Part shown: positions 1 to 6,500 of the stretch, piece after piece
Layout of the letters: each line of letters opens with the position of its first letter
Position numbering within the stretch: the first letter of the stretch is position 1
From: Flavobacteriales bacterium
GTDB taxonomy: Bacteria > Bacteroidota > Bacteroidia > Flavobacteriales_F > PHOS-HE28
Direction of reading: 5' to 3'
Assembly (NCBI GenBank): GCA_024640205.1
Contig: JAHEFL010000105.1
Location: 1-6,500 of the forward strand
Length of the DNA: 6,500 bases
The notes under the pieces: generated by a model
Databases searched by the model: none
Told to the model about the DNA's origin: nothing
The model's input: the letters and a program-made list of their open reading frames with translations, nothing else
Translations under genes and position numbers: made by a program

Positions 1-968
1 GCATCTATAACCGTGCTGTTCCCCGGGCCACCCACGTTGTTCACGAACTGAAGGTACCCGGCATTGGGTCTGCCCGGCTTGATCCAACGAACGTCATGCA
101 CAGCTCCTGCAATGGTCTGTGTACCTGGAGCGCCGAAATTCACAGGCTTACCCCAGCGATACAGGAAATCCCCGCCCTTCCCGGCATTTCCACCTGTATG
201 GCCAGCCGCCTCCGCAGTGGTGGTGCTATGGTCGATGATGAAGATCTCGCTCAAGTAGCGCGAGCTGAAGGCGATCTGGTCCAATTCCGGATTGTAGTCG
301 ATCCCGTTCACATGGAACCAGTCACCACTACCGCCAGGCCCCCCGGAGCCACTAGTGACCACGTTGATGTTCATACGTTCCGGATGCTCCGCTATTGGCA
401 TGTAGTTCGGCTTCGCCGGATCAACGTATTGGATGAAGCGATCCAACATGTTCCACTCCCAAACCACTTGCGCGCTAGTGCCTGCAGGCTGGATCTCAAT
501 GATCCGTGTCGGCCATTTGGCAGAATTCCCGGTATAACCCAATGCTTGAAGCTGGGCGTTGGACTGCACGAACCAGGCGATAAGCAGCACATTCCCGTTC
601 GGCATCAGACACAGGTCGTGATGGGTCACATACTGCGATGTTGAATAGACGAACTCCCACACCACGTTCGCGCCCGGATCCAATTCCTGGACCTTTCCAC
701 CCACGGCAGCACCATTGAGGATATTCCCCTGATGGACAGCCCCGCGGACGAGGTTCCCATTCTCCTTCAGGGCCATGGCATAATTGGCGGAGGATGGACA
801 GGACCAGGAATGAGCCACACTGCCGTCCGCGTCGATCAGGTATGCGGTGGTCTGGTTCTGGTTGTTATACAGTGTGAATCCGTCAAATTGCGCTTCAACC
901 GTGATGAGCAGGAATGATAGGAAGGAGAGCAGCAGGGTGCGATATAATGTATGGGGCAACTTGTTCAT
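1..968 (-). CDS. Secreted arylsulfotransferase (ASST)-like protein, 3' end cut by window edge
   Basis: Partial: 322 residues from ATG at 968 are present and the C-terminus lies beyond position 1. Residues 1-26 form a signal peptide (hydrophobic LLLSFLSFLLI, likely cut after VEA before QFDGF), so the protein is exported. The rest resembles the ASST beta-propeller family, which moves sulfate from a phenolic sulfate ester to another phenol through a sulfo-histidine. Family-like stretches are HHDLCLMPNGNVLL (116-129), WFHVNGIDYNPELDQIAFSS (217-236) followed by R237, and AVHDVRW near H291. His219 and Arg237 are 18 apart, as I recall for His356/Arg374 of the E. coli enzyme. H116/H117 sits about 102 residues upstream and H291 54 downstream, close to the places of His252 and His436. 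Many Bacteroidota proteins carry this annotation with no tested substrate, so activity is inferred. No clear Shine-Dalgarno precedes the ATG. A C-terminal secretion-sorting domain would be plausible but cannot be seen. Confidence 0.82.
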   Translation of the reverse strand, partial: MNKLPHTLYRTLLLSFLSFLLITVEAQFDGFTLYNNQNQTTAYLIDADGSVAHSWSCPSSANYAMALKENGNLVRGAVHQGNILNGAAVGGKVQELDPGANVVWEFVYSTSQYVTHHDLCLMPNGNVLLIAWFVQSNAQLQALGYTGNSAKWPTRIIEIQPAGTSAQVVWEWNMLDRFIQYVDPAKPNYMPIAEHPERMNINVVTSGSGGPGGSGDWFHVNGIDYNPELDQIAFSSRYLSEIFIIDHSTTTAEAAGHTGGNAGKGGDFLYRWGKPVNFGAPGTQTIAGAVHDVRWIKPGRPNAGYLQFVNNVGGPGNSTVID

Positions 969-1229
969 GGCTTGGAGCACACCGGCTTGGGGTTCAGGGG
1001 ATCGAAAATAGCGGTGCCGAGGCATTTTGACCCCGGATCATAGGAAAGGTTTGATCATGCGGCGGACATAGGAAAATGCCGCATTGGCCAGCACCGATCC
1101 GCCGATCCACGGATCTGCACGCTCCTCTTCGGAACCGCGAGCGCACAGTACCTCTCGGACCCCTACCGGACGAATAATTGGCTTTCAGCCCACCGGGTTT
1201 GTCTCGGGAATGAGATCAACGCCGGTTGG
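969..1229. other. Intergenic region between ASST-like gene and small ORF; repeats and a start-less open frame
   Basis: This stretch contains no ORF with a convincing start. It should hold the promoter of the ASST-like gene (leftward) and of the small ORF at 1230 (rightward). On the minus strand TATTTTCG (1010-1003), 35 nt before the ASST start, is one base from the Bacteroidota -7 consensus TAnnTTTG. No TTTG -33 element sits 19 nt further up, so it is not called as a promoter. Plus-strand frame 3 is open from 1044 to 1229 and continues into the ORF at 1230, but has no ATG, GTG or TTG. Confidence 0.6.
1021..1080. repeat. Nested repeats: 9-bp direct repeat inside an 8-bp inverted repeat
   Basis: CATAGGAAA occurs at 1039-1047 and again at 1067-1075, 28 bp start to start. 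Allowing one inserted T, the match extends left to CGGA(T)CATAGGAAA. GGCATTTT at 1021-1028 is the exact inverted complement of AAAATGCC at 1073-1080. TGATCA (1052-1057) lies between the two direct copies. The block begins 53 bp upstream of the ASST-like start, a position suited to regulator binding. No factor can be named, and a 9-bp repeat could arise by chance in a region of this size. Confidence 0.4.
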
Positions 1230-1643
1230 ATGCTCGACATGATGTCGGATGGCATGGAGGTGTGCGTATCGCCGGATGGCGCATTGGTGATGGTCGACCG
1301 ACAACCCTCATCGGCACCAAGTACCGGCGCAAGCGTAATGGGCCCGAGCTACTTTGATATGTCAGGCACCAGGCTCACATTGCAAACACCGATCGAAGTA
1401 CTGGATGATAGTGTGGAACATGGCTTCTACACAGGAACATTGCACGGCACCGAAGTAGCCGTCGATCAGTACGTCCAAATGTCCGAAGGGTCACCTGTGA
1501 CGGTCACACGGATCATCAGACGCCGGTCGGGTTCACGCCCCATTTCGCCTTACAGTGATACCCGGTTCGTGCTGGCCCTAATGGACGAGGATACCGACCA
1601 AGAGGATGGCAGCGTCCCGATGCTGACCTTGATGGATCGCTGA
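1230..1643 (+). CDS. Hypothetical protein, 137 aa, start uncertain
   Basis: I do not recognise this protein. The frame looks coding: codon third positions are mostly G or C, first positions favour G and A, and no ORF of similar size opposes it. The translation has alternating hydrophobic/polar stretches suggesting beta strands (MEVCVSPDGALVMVDRQ, GTEVAVDQYVQM), a basic patch RRRSGSR, an acidic patch MDEDTDQEDG, and unusually many methionines (11 of 137). ATG 1230 is the first in-frame start, yet it has no Shine-Dalgarno and the same frame stays open to 1044 with protein-like sequence including TASAQYLSDPYRTNNW, which resembles the end of a signal peptide. The true protein may therefore start further upstream after a frameshift, or this may be the remnant of a longer secreted protein. 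Its stop TGA directly abuts the stop of the opposing hybrid kinase. Confidence 0.45.
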   Translation: MLDMMSDGMEVCVSPDGALVMVDRQPSSAPSTGASVMGPSYFDMSGTRLTLQTPIEVLDDSVEHGFYTGTLHGTEVAVDQYVQMSEGSPVTVTRIIRRRSGSRPISPYSDTRFVLALMDEDTDQEDGSVPMLTLMDR

Positions 1644-4600
1644 TCACGCCAGGGCGTCAGCAATTGCTCCTACCAGCTGATCCCGGGAAAAGGGTTTGGG
1701 GATGTGGCCGTTCATTCCTGCCTGTTCGCAGAGTTCCAATTCCGACGCAAGTACATTCGCGGTCATTGCTATGATCGGCACTTTTCCTTTTTGTCCTTTT
1801 AGTTCACGGATGGCCTTGGTGGCTTCGTAGCCGTTCATTTCAGGCATCTGGACATCCATCAGCACAATGTCGAACGTCATGGAAGCCGCTATGGCAAACG
1901 CCTCCCGTCCATTCCGCACCATGGTCAGTTGAAGTCCTGGTATCGCCTCCTGAAGTTCATCGTGGGCCACGATGGCATTGAATTCGTTGTCCTCCGCGAG
2001 CAATATGCGTAAGTCCTGCAACCCGGGCGCTGTCGACAACATGGTTGCCGGTAGGCCATCGGGTTCAGGTATTTCGAATGGCAACGAAACCATGAACCTG
2101 CTTCCCTTGCCCTGTTCGCTCTCCACCGCGATGGTACCATCCTGCATATCGACGAGACGTTTGCTGATCGATAGCCCGAGACCGGTACCCCCGAATTTTC
2201 GCGACGTATCGCTGTAGGCCTGCGTGAACTCGTCAAAGATCCGAGGTAGCCGATCAGCTGGTATACCCACCCCGGTATCGGAGACCTCGATGCGGACCAC
2301 GCATCGCGTTGCCGTCGATCCCTGGACCGACATCATCAGATGCACGGATCCTTTTTCCGTGAACTTCAATGCATTCCCGAGGAGGTTCAACAACACTTGC
2401 TGCAACCGTGTTTGGTCCCCGAGCAGCCGTTCCGGAACGTCGGGATGGACATTCAGTTCGAAGTCGATCCCTTTCTCCTCCGCATTGAAATGAAGGATCT
2501 CGCGCAGATCATCGATCAATTTCCGCGGTTCGAAGGGTGCCTTGTCCAGCACGATCTTTCCCGCTTCCATTTTACTAAGATCCAGTATGTCGTTGATCAC
2601 GACCAACAGGTTCTTCGAGCTCACGGCGATGGCATCAAGGTAGCGGTCCTGTTCCGGCGGATGATCCCGTCGTCGCAGGATGTTCGTCATGCCCATCACC
2701 GCGTTCATCGGCGTGCGTATCTCATGGCTCATATTGGCCAGGAACTGTTGTTTTATCCGTTCACTTTGCTCGGCCCTTTCCTTGGCTTCGAGCAGTTCCC
2801 GTGTGCGCAGTTGCACGGTCTGTTCGAGCTTGACCTTCTGCATCCGAACTCCACGGACATACAGCCAGATACCGGCAACCAATAGCAGGACCATCACTGC
2901 ATAGAACGCCCAATGCATCCACCAGGGGGGTCTCACGGCGAGATCGAAGGAAGACCCCCGCTCATCCCATACACCATCCCTGTTCCGGCCACGGACACGG
3001 AACGTATATCGCCCGGGATCCAGGTTCGTATAGATCGCCGTGTTGGCATTCCCGGAAAAGATCCAATCAGGATCGAAACCTTCGAGCTTGTATTGATATT
3101 GATGGGTGCCCGGCACTGCGAATTCCATTCCTGCGAACTCGAACGTGATCATGTTGTTACCGTGCGGGATCTCCATCCCTTCGCTCAGATAGGACGGTGC
3201 AGCGAGCAATGAACCATCCGCTCCAGGTACGATGGAACGGTTCATCAATTTGATGTCCGTGATAAGCACCTGCATCGGCCGGGCATCATCCTTCAGCTCC
3301 TCCGGTTTGAAGCGGTTGAATCCATTGATACCACCGAAGTAGAGCGTACCGTCGGGCATTCGGCAATACGCATATCTATTGAACTCGTCGCCCTGTAGGC
3401 CGTCACTTTCATCATAGTTCCTGAAAGTCCGAGCTACCGGATCGAATCGCGCAAGACCCTTGTTCGTGCTCATCCATAGATCACCCTGATCATCCGCCAA
3501 TATCCCGTACACAACATCGTTCGGAAGCCCTTGATGTTTGGTGAAACGGACCGCTCTTCCGGTCGCCTTCTCGACCCTGTTCAAGCCACCACCATTGGTA
3601 CCCACCCATAGGAATCGCTCCGGCTCCTTGGGGTCATCCAGCAAGCTGAAAATCACATCGTACGATAAGGAATTCAAGTCGTTCGGATCATTCGCAATGT
3701 GCCGCCACTCATCCTTGCTCGGATCGAAACGTAACAGACCACCGGTCGTGCCCAACCAAAAGATCCCATCTGCTCCCTTATGTATCGCTTGAAGGAACAA
3801 ATACTGGTAATCGGCAGCCGGTATCGGGTATTTGTAGTGGGTCTGTTCGTTCGTGCGGACATTGATGGAGTGGAACTCGTCCCCGGAACCGAACCAGAGC
3901 AGGCCGGCATCATCCAGATGAAAGGGGAAACAAAAACTTGAAAAGGGCTGTGTTGCTCCCTCGCTATCCTCCCTTTGGATCCGACGAAGCTGCCTGCGTT
4001 CATGATCGTAGCGATCGAGTTGTTGCTTGCTGGTCCAGAAAACGCCCGACCGGTCCTGCACCGCGTTGACACCCTCGTACAACACCCCGTCGAAACCGGT
4101 CCGTTGCTTCACATCATCAGAGGTCAGGCGCAGAACGAACCGATCCGTGACCGGATCGAAAACGGAAAGGAAGAGCCTTTCGTCCACGATCACCTTTCCG
4201 TCCGGCGTGGGTGTCAATCCGCTCACGCTCCTCCCGATGTGCGGATCGAAGCGTTCCGAGCGTGGATCATACGTCAGGATGCCATATCCCGAAGTACCGA
4301 TCCAGATCAGACCATTGCGGTCCTCATACGTTGCCTTGGCACCATGCGCGTATTCCGCGAGATTCGGATCCTTGGCGGTGATCCGTGACATGCGCCTTGT
4401 ATTTGGGTCAAAGCGCCAAAAGCTCCCCAGACCTGCCAACCAGATACGGCCTTTGGCGTCGACAGCGGGCTGGGGGGTCGACATGACGATATCCAGTGTG
4501 GGCAGATCGAAGAGCATCTCGACCCGTCCTGCACCATGATCGTATTCCACCACGCAATGCCCGTTCACGAGATAGGTACGATCGTGGATCGTGTCCTCCG

Positions 4601-5309
4601 CCAGCATCAGATCGACAGGAGCAGGCATTCCGCTATGAATCCTTGTGGTATCGATCCGATAGCCATCACCGTTCGCGACGATCTGGACCGAGCTATGTCT
4701 CAGTTCGAAGCCATGCAGTATGCCGTGCCTATCCACATTCAATCGCCAAACATTCCCGGAAACAACGAAATGGTCGATCCGGACATTATCCGGTCGCGGA
4801 TCCATATCGGACGGCAGCACGATGCGATCCACCCCGACGGTCGTGCTCACCCAAAGATGCCCAGCCTTGTCCTCGGAGATGGAAGTGATCGATCTCCCGT
4901 GTAACAGACCCGACCGTAATGAAGAACTGTCACCCCCGTCATTCGGGAACCGGATGAAGGTGCCACGTTCGCGGTCAAAACGGTCCAGGCCTGACTGTGT
5001 GCCGACCCAAAGATGGCCTCTGCTATCCTCGAACGCATAGCTCACATAACTGTCCGAGATCGTCGTGGTGTCAGCCAGGTCATGGCGGTACACTTCGAAG
5101 TGATATCCATCATACCGGTTCAGTCCATCCTTTGTGGAGAACCACATGAATCCATAGCGGTCCTGAATGATATGGTTCACCATGCCTTGCGACAGACCAT
5201 CCTTGATCGTGAGGTGCCGGAAGGAGAGTGCCAACGTATCGAACTGGGCCTGTGCGAACGGAATGGAGCAGACCATGAGAACGATGATATGGAACCAGCG
5301 TCCGATCAT
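1644..5309 (-). CDS. Hybrid sensor histidine kinase with periplasmic double beta-propeller, Y_Y_Y domain and C-terminal receiver
   Basis: Complete, 1221 aa. ATG 5309 is chosen because it follows an AAGGAG site and opens a clear signal peptide (residues 1-21, cut after AQA before QFD); an in-frame start at 5411 would add 34 unrelated residues inside the upstream gene. Residues 22-670 carry fourteen two-component propeller blades, several with the DxxGxxW pattern (for example DRYGFMWFSTKDGLNRYD). A Y_Y_Y domain follows (about 718-793), then one membrane span (800-818) and a coiled-coil linker. HisKA has the phospho-acceptor His862 in NMSHEIRTPMN. HATPase has Asn979 in the N box, DTGVGIP and GGTGLGL. 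The receiver has Glu1106/Asp1107, phospho-acceptor Asp1152 (LMDVQMPEMNGY) and Lys1205. All catalytic residues are present. The periplasmic propeller should sense a ligand, often an oligosaccharide in this family, and trigger autophosphorylation and His-to-Asp transfer. Unlike Bacteroides HTCS proteins it has no AraC-type HTH, so output needs a partner. It is translationally coupled to the kinase gene upstream. Confidence 0.96.
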   Translation of the reverse strand: MIGRWFHIIVLMVCSIPFAQAQFDTLALSFRHLTIKDGLSQGMVNHIIQDRYGFMWFSTKDGLNRYDGYHFEVYRHDLADTTTISDSYVSYAFEDSRGHLWVGTQSGLDRFDRERGTFIRFPNDGGDSSSLRSGLLHGRSITSISEDKAGHLWVSTTVGVDRIVLPSDMDPRPDNVRIDHFVVSGNVWRLNVDRHGILHGFELRHSSVQIVANGDGYRIDTTRIHSGMPAPVDLMLAEDTIHDRTYLVNGHCVVEYDHGAGRVEMLFDLPTLDIVMSTPQPAVDAKGRIWLAGLGSFWRFDPNTRRMSRITAKDPNLAEYAHGAKATYEDRNGLIWIGTSGYGILTYDPRSERFDPHIGRSVSGLTPTPDGKVIVDERLFLSVFDPVTDRFVLRLTSDDVKQRTGFDGVLYEGVNAVQDRSGVFWTSKQQLDRYDHERRQLRRIQREDSEGATQPFSSFCFPFHLDDAGLLWFGSGDEFHSINVRTNEQTHYKYPIPAADYQYLFLQAIHKGADGIFWLGTTGGLLRFDPSKDEWRHIANDPNDLNSLSYDVIFSLLDDPKEPERFLWVGTNGGGLNRVEKATGRAVRFTKHQGLPNDVVYGILADDQGDLWMSTNKGLARFDPVARTFRNYDESDGLQGDEFNRYAYCRMPDGTLYFGGINGFNRFKPEELKDDARPMQVLITDIKLMNRSIVPGADGSLLAAPSYLSEGMEIPHGNNMITFEFAGMEFAVPGTHQYQYKLEGFDPDWIFSGNANTAIYTNLDPGRYTFRVRGRNRDGVWDERGSSFDLAVRPPWWMHWAFYAVMVLLLVAGIWLYVRGVRMQKVKLEQTVQLRTRELLEAKERAEQSERIKQQFLANMSHEIRTPMNAVMGMTNILRRRDHPPEQDRYLDAIAVSSKNLLVVINDILDLSKMEAGKIVLDKAPFEPRKLIDDLREILHFNAEEKGIDFELNVHPDVPERLLGDQTRLQQVLLNLLGNALKFTEKGSVHLMMSVQGSTATRCVVRIEVSDTGVGIPADRLPRIFDEFTQAYSDTSRKFGGTGLGLSISKRLVDMQDGTIAVESEQGKGSRFMVSLPFEIPEPDGLPATMLSTAPGLQDLRILLAEDNEFNAIVAHDELQEAIPGLQLTMVRNGREAFAIAASMTFDIVLMDVQMPEMNGYEATKAIRELKGQKGKVPIIAMTANVLASELELCEQAGMNGHIPKPFSRDQLVGAIADALA

Positions 5310-5311
5310 TC

Positions 5312-6500
5312 CTACTCCTTTCGATCCACCATGACCTCCTGGATCGCACGTAAAAGCTCCTCGCGCTTGAACGGCTTCGGAACAAAACCATCCATGCCTG
5401 CCTCCTTGCATCGGTCCACTTCGGCCCTCATCACATTGGCGGTCATGGCAATGATCGGTATCCGTGACTTCGGGCTTTCCATGGCTCGTATGGCCTCCGT
5501 TGCATCATATCCGTTCATCTCCGGCATTTGCACGTCCATCAATACAAGGTCATAGTCCCCCTTCCTGATGCGCTCAAGAGCTTCCGATCCGTTCGTAGCC
5601 ACATGGACCACCACCCCCGGTATCGCATCCACCAATTCGTCCTGCGCCACGATGGCATTGAACTCGTTATCCTCCGCAAGCAGAATGCGCAGACCCTTCC
5701 ATTCGAATTCGCTCGATACGGATCCCTTCAGCACGGTCGACCTGCCGATCCCGTATGGTATGTTCACTGTGAACACACTACCCTTCCCCTTCTCACTTTG
5801 AACCGTGATGGTCCCTCCCTGCAATTCAGCCAACCGTTTGCTGATGGTCAATCCCAGACCGGTTCCTCCGAACCGTCTGCTGGTATCGGAATAGGCTTGA
5901 TCGAACTCCTCAAAGATCTTTTCCTGCTTTTCCTCCGGTATCCCGATGCCCGAGTCGATCACTTCCAATTGAAGCATACAGGTCCCGTCCTTGATGGCTC
6001 CCGCATATGCCCGGATCGCCACTTTGCCTTTCTCGGTGAACTTGATCGCGTTCCCGACCAGGTTCACAAGGATCTGTCGTAGTCGTGTGGGATCACCAAG
6101 GAGCACAGGCGGCAACCCAGGATCCCTGTCCACCTCGAGGAGTAATCCCTTTTCCTCCGCCTTGTATTGGAACACGGCATGCACATCACCGATCACTTCC
6201 GCCGGATCGAAAGGAACCTCTTCCACATCCATCCTGCCGGATTCGATCTTACTGAGGTCAAGAATGTCATTCAGGATCACCAACAGATCCTCACTTGATC
6301 GTTCGATGGCCCGCAGATATCGGTCCTGACCAGGTGCGCGCTCGTTCCGGAGAAGGATACCGGTCATACCCATGATCGCGTTCATCGGTGTTCGGATCTC
6401 ATGGCTCATATTGGCGAGGAACTGATGCTTGGCCCGTTCGCTGCTCTCCGCCCTCATACGTAACGATTCCGCGGTCACTTTGGCCCTCTGGGTATAGCGC
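5312..6500 (-). CDS. Hybrid sensor histidine kinase with C-terminal receiver, 5' end cut by window edge
   Basis: Partial: 395 residues before the stop TAG (5314-5312); the frame is open to the right edge, so the sensor part is missing. What remains is a coiled-coil linker (RYTQRAKVTAESLRMRAE), then HisKA with the H box NMSHEIRTPMNAIMGM (phospho-acceptor His codon at 6401-6403). HATPase follows with an N box (VNLVGNAIKF), DSGIGIP and GGTGLGLTISKRL. The receiver has the acidic pair in LLAEDNEFN, the phospho-acceptor Asp in LMDVQMPEMNGY (codon 5534-5536) and the conserved Lys in VPKPFK (5375-5377). Catalytic residues are intact. The receiver is the last domain; there is no HPt or DNA-binding domain. 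It is closely similar, domain for domain, to the kinase encoded directly downstream, which points to tandem duplication. A GTG at 6478 is not the start: it lies inside the linker just before the H box and the frame continues past it. Whether it also has propellers cannot be seen. Confidence 0.95.
   Translation of the reverse strand, partial: RYTQRAKVTAESLRMRAESSERAKHQFLANMSHEIRTPMNAIMGMTGILLRNERAPGQDRYLRAIERSSEDLLVILNDILDLSKIESGRMDVEEVPFDPAEVIGDVHAVFQYKAEEKGLLLEVDRDPGLPPVLLGDPTRLRQILVNLVGNAIKFTEKGKVAIRAYAGAIKDGTCMLQLEVIDSGIGIPEEKQEKIFEEFDQAYSDTSRRFGGTGLGLTISKRLAELQGGTITVQSEKGKGSVFTVNIPYGIGRSTVLKGSVSSEFEWKGLRILLAEDNEFNAIVAQDELVDAIPGVVVHVATNGSEALERIRKGDYDLVLMDVQMPEMNGYDATEAIRAMESPKSRIPIIAMTANVMRAEVDRCKEAGMDGFVPKPFKREELLRAIQEVMVDRKE
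5315..5320 (-). promoter_or_regulatory. Ribosome binding site for the propeller kinase, inside the end of the upstream kinase gene
   Basis: On the minus strand AAGGAG is followed by TAG, GA and then ATG at 5309. The six bases are also the last two codons (Lys-Glu) of the upstream kinase, with a 5-nt spacer to the start codon. This is the best Shine-Dalgarno in the window. It fixes the start at 5309 and indicates that ribosomes finishing the upstream gene can reinitiate on the second. Confidence 0.8.

Noticed and set aside
96..644. Plus-strand open frame of 182 codons opposite the ASST-like gene.
   Set aside because: The minus strand encodes a protein with signal peptide and family motifs across the same bases. 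The plus-strand translation is rich in Pro, His and Arg and resembles nothing.
1003..1010. TATTTTCG on the minus strand as a Bacteroidota -7 promoter element for the ASST-like gene.
   Set aside because: It is one base off consensus at a suitable distance, but no -33 TTTG is present about 19 nt upstream, so the match alone is too weak to call.
1621..1662. Bidirectional intrinsic terminator between the convergent genes.
   Set aside because: The 7-bp stem has a 28-nt loop and no run of T on either strand, and both arms lie within coding sequence.
2340..2885. Plus-strand open frame of 181 codons opposite the kinase core.
   Set aside because: It is antisense to conserved HisKA and HATPase motifs whose codons explain the sequence. 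Its translation shows no family features and there is no ribosome binding site.
4027..4539. Plus-strand open frames of 130 to 184 codons opposite the propeller repeats and the second kinase (also 3975-4388, 5013-5555, 5528-6082).
   Set aside because: They are shadows of confidently assigned minus-strand coding sequence; several overlap each other in different frames.
5310..5411. In-frame 34-residue N-terminal extension of the propeller kinase, starting at 5411.
   Set aside because: It overlaps the receiver end of the upstream kinase, has no ribosome binding site and would bury the signal peptide. ATG 5309 has AAGGAG 5 nt upstream and opens directly into the signal peptide.
6476..6478. GTG as the start of the right-hand kinase.
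   Set aside because: The codon lies in the linker just before the H box and the frame continues to the window edge with coiled-coil sequence. The gene is cut by the edge rather than starting here.

Overview
The window looks like chromosomal DNA from a member of the Bacteroidota (Flavobacteriales or a related environmental lineage) with GC a little above half. This is inferred from gene content, not from a marker gene. The strongest clue is a periplasmic two-component propeller / Y_Y_Y hybrid histidine kinase, an architecture concentrated in that phylum. A secreted ASST-like protein and weak Shine-Dalgarno signals at most starts fit the same assignment.

Layout from left to right. Positions 1-968 (minus) hold the N-terminal 322 residues of a secreted arylsulfotransferase (ASST)-like protein that runs off the left edge. 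Positions 969-1229 hold no confident gene, but they contain a spaced 9-bp direct repeat, an 8-bp inverted repeat and a start-less open frame continuous with the next ORF. Positions 1230-1643 (plus) hold an unrecognised 137-aa ORF whose stop codon abuts the stop of the opposing kinase. Positions 1644-5309 (minus) hold a complete 1221-aa hybrid kinase: signal peptide, fourteen propeller blades, Y_Y_Y domain, one membrane span, HisKA, HATPase and receiver. Positions 5312-6500 (minus) hold the C-terminal part of a second, paralogous hybrid kinase that enters from the right edge.

The two kinases form a tightly coupled operon transcribed leftwards. The upstream stop and downstream start are 2 nt apart, and the downstream ribosome binding site is made from the last two codons of the upstream gene. 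Both kinases end in a receiver with no DNA-binding or HPt domain, so their output must go through a partner outside the window. The ASST-like gene lies on the same strand further downstream. It is separated from the kinases by the opposing small ORF, so a direct regulatory link is only a possibility. I see no RNA genes, mobile elements, CRISPR arrays or phage genes.
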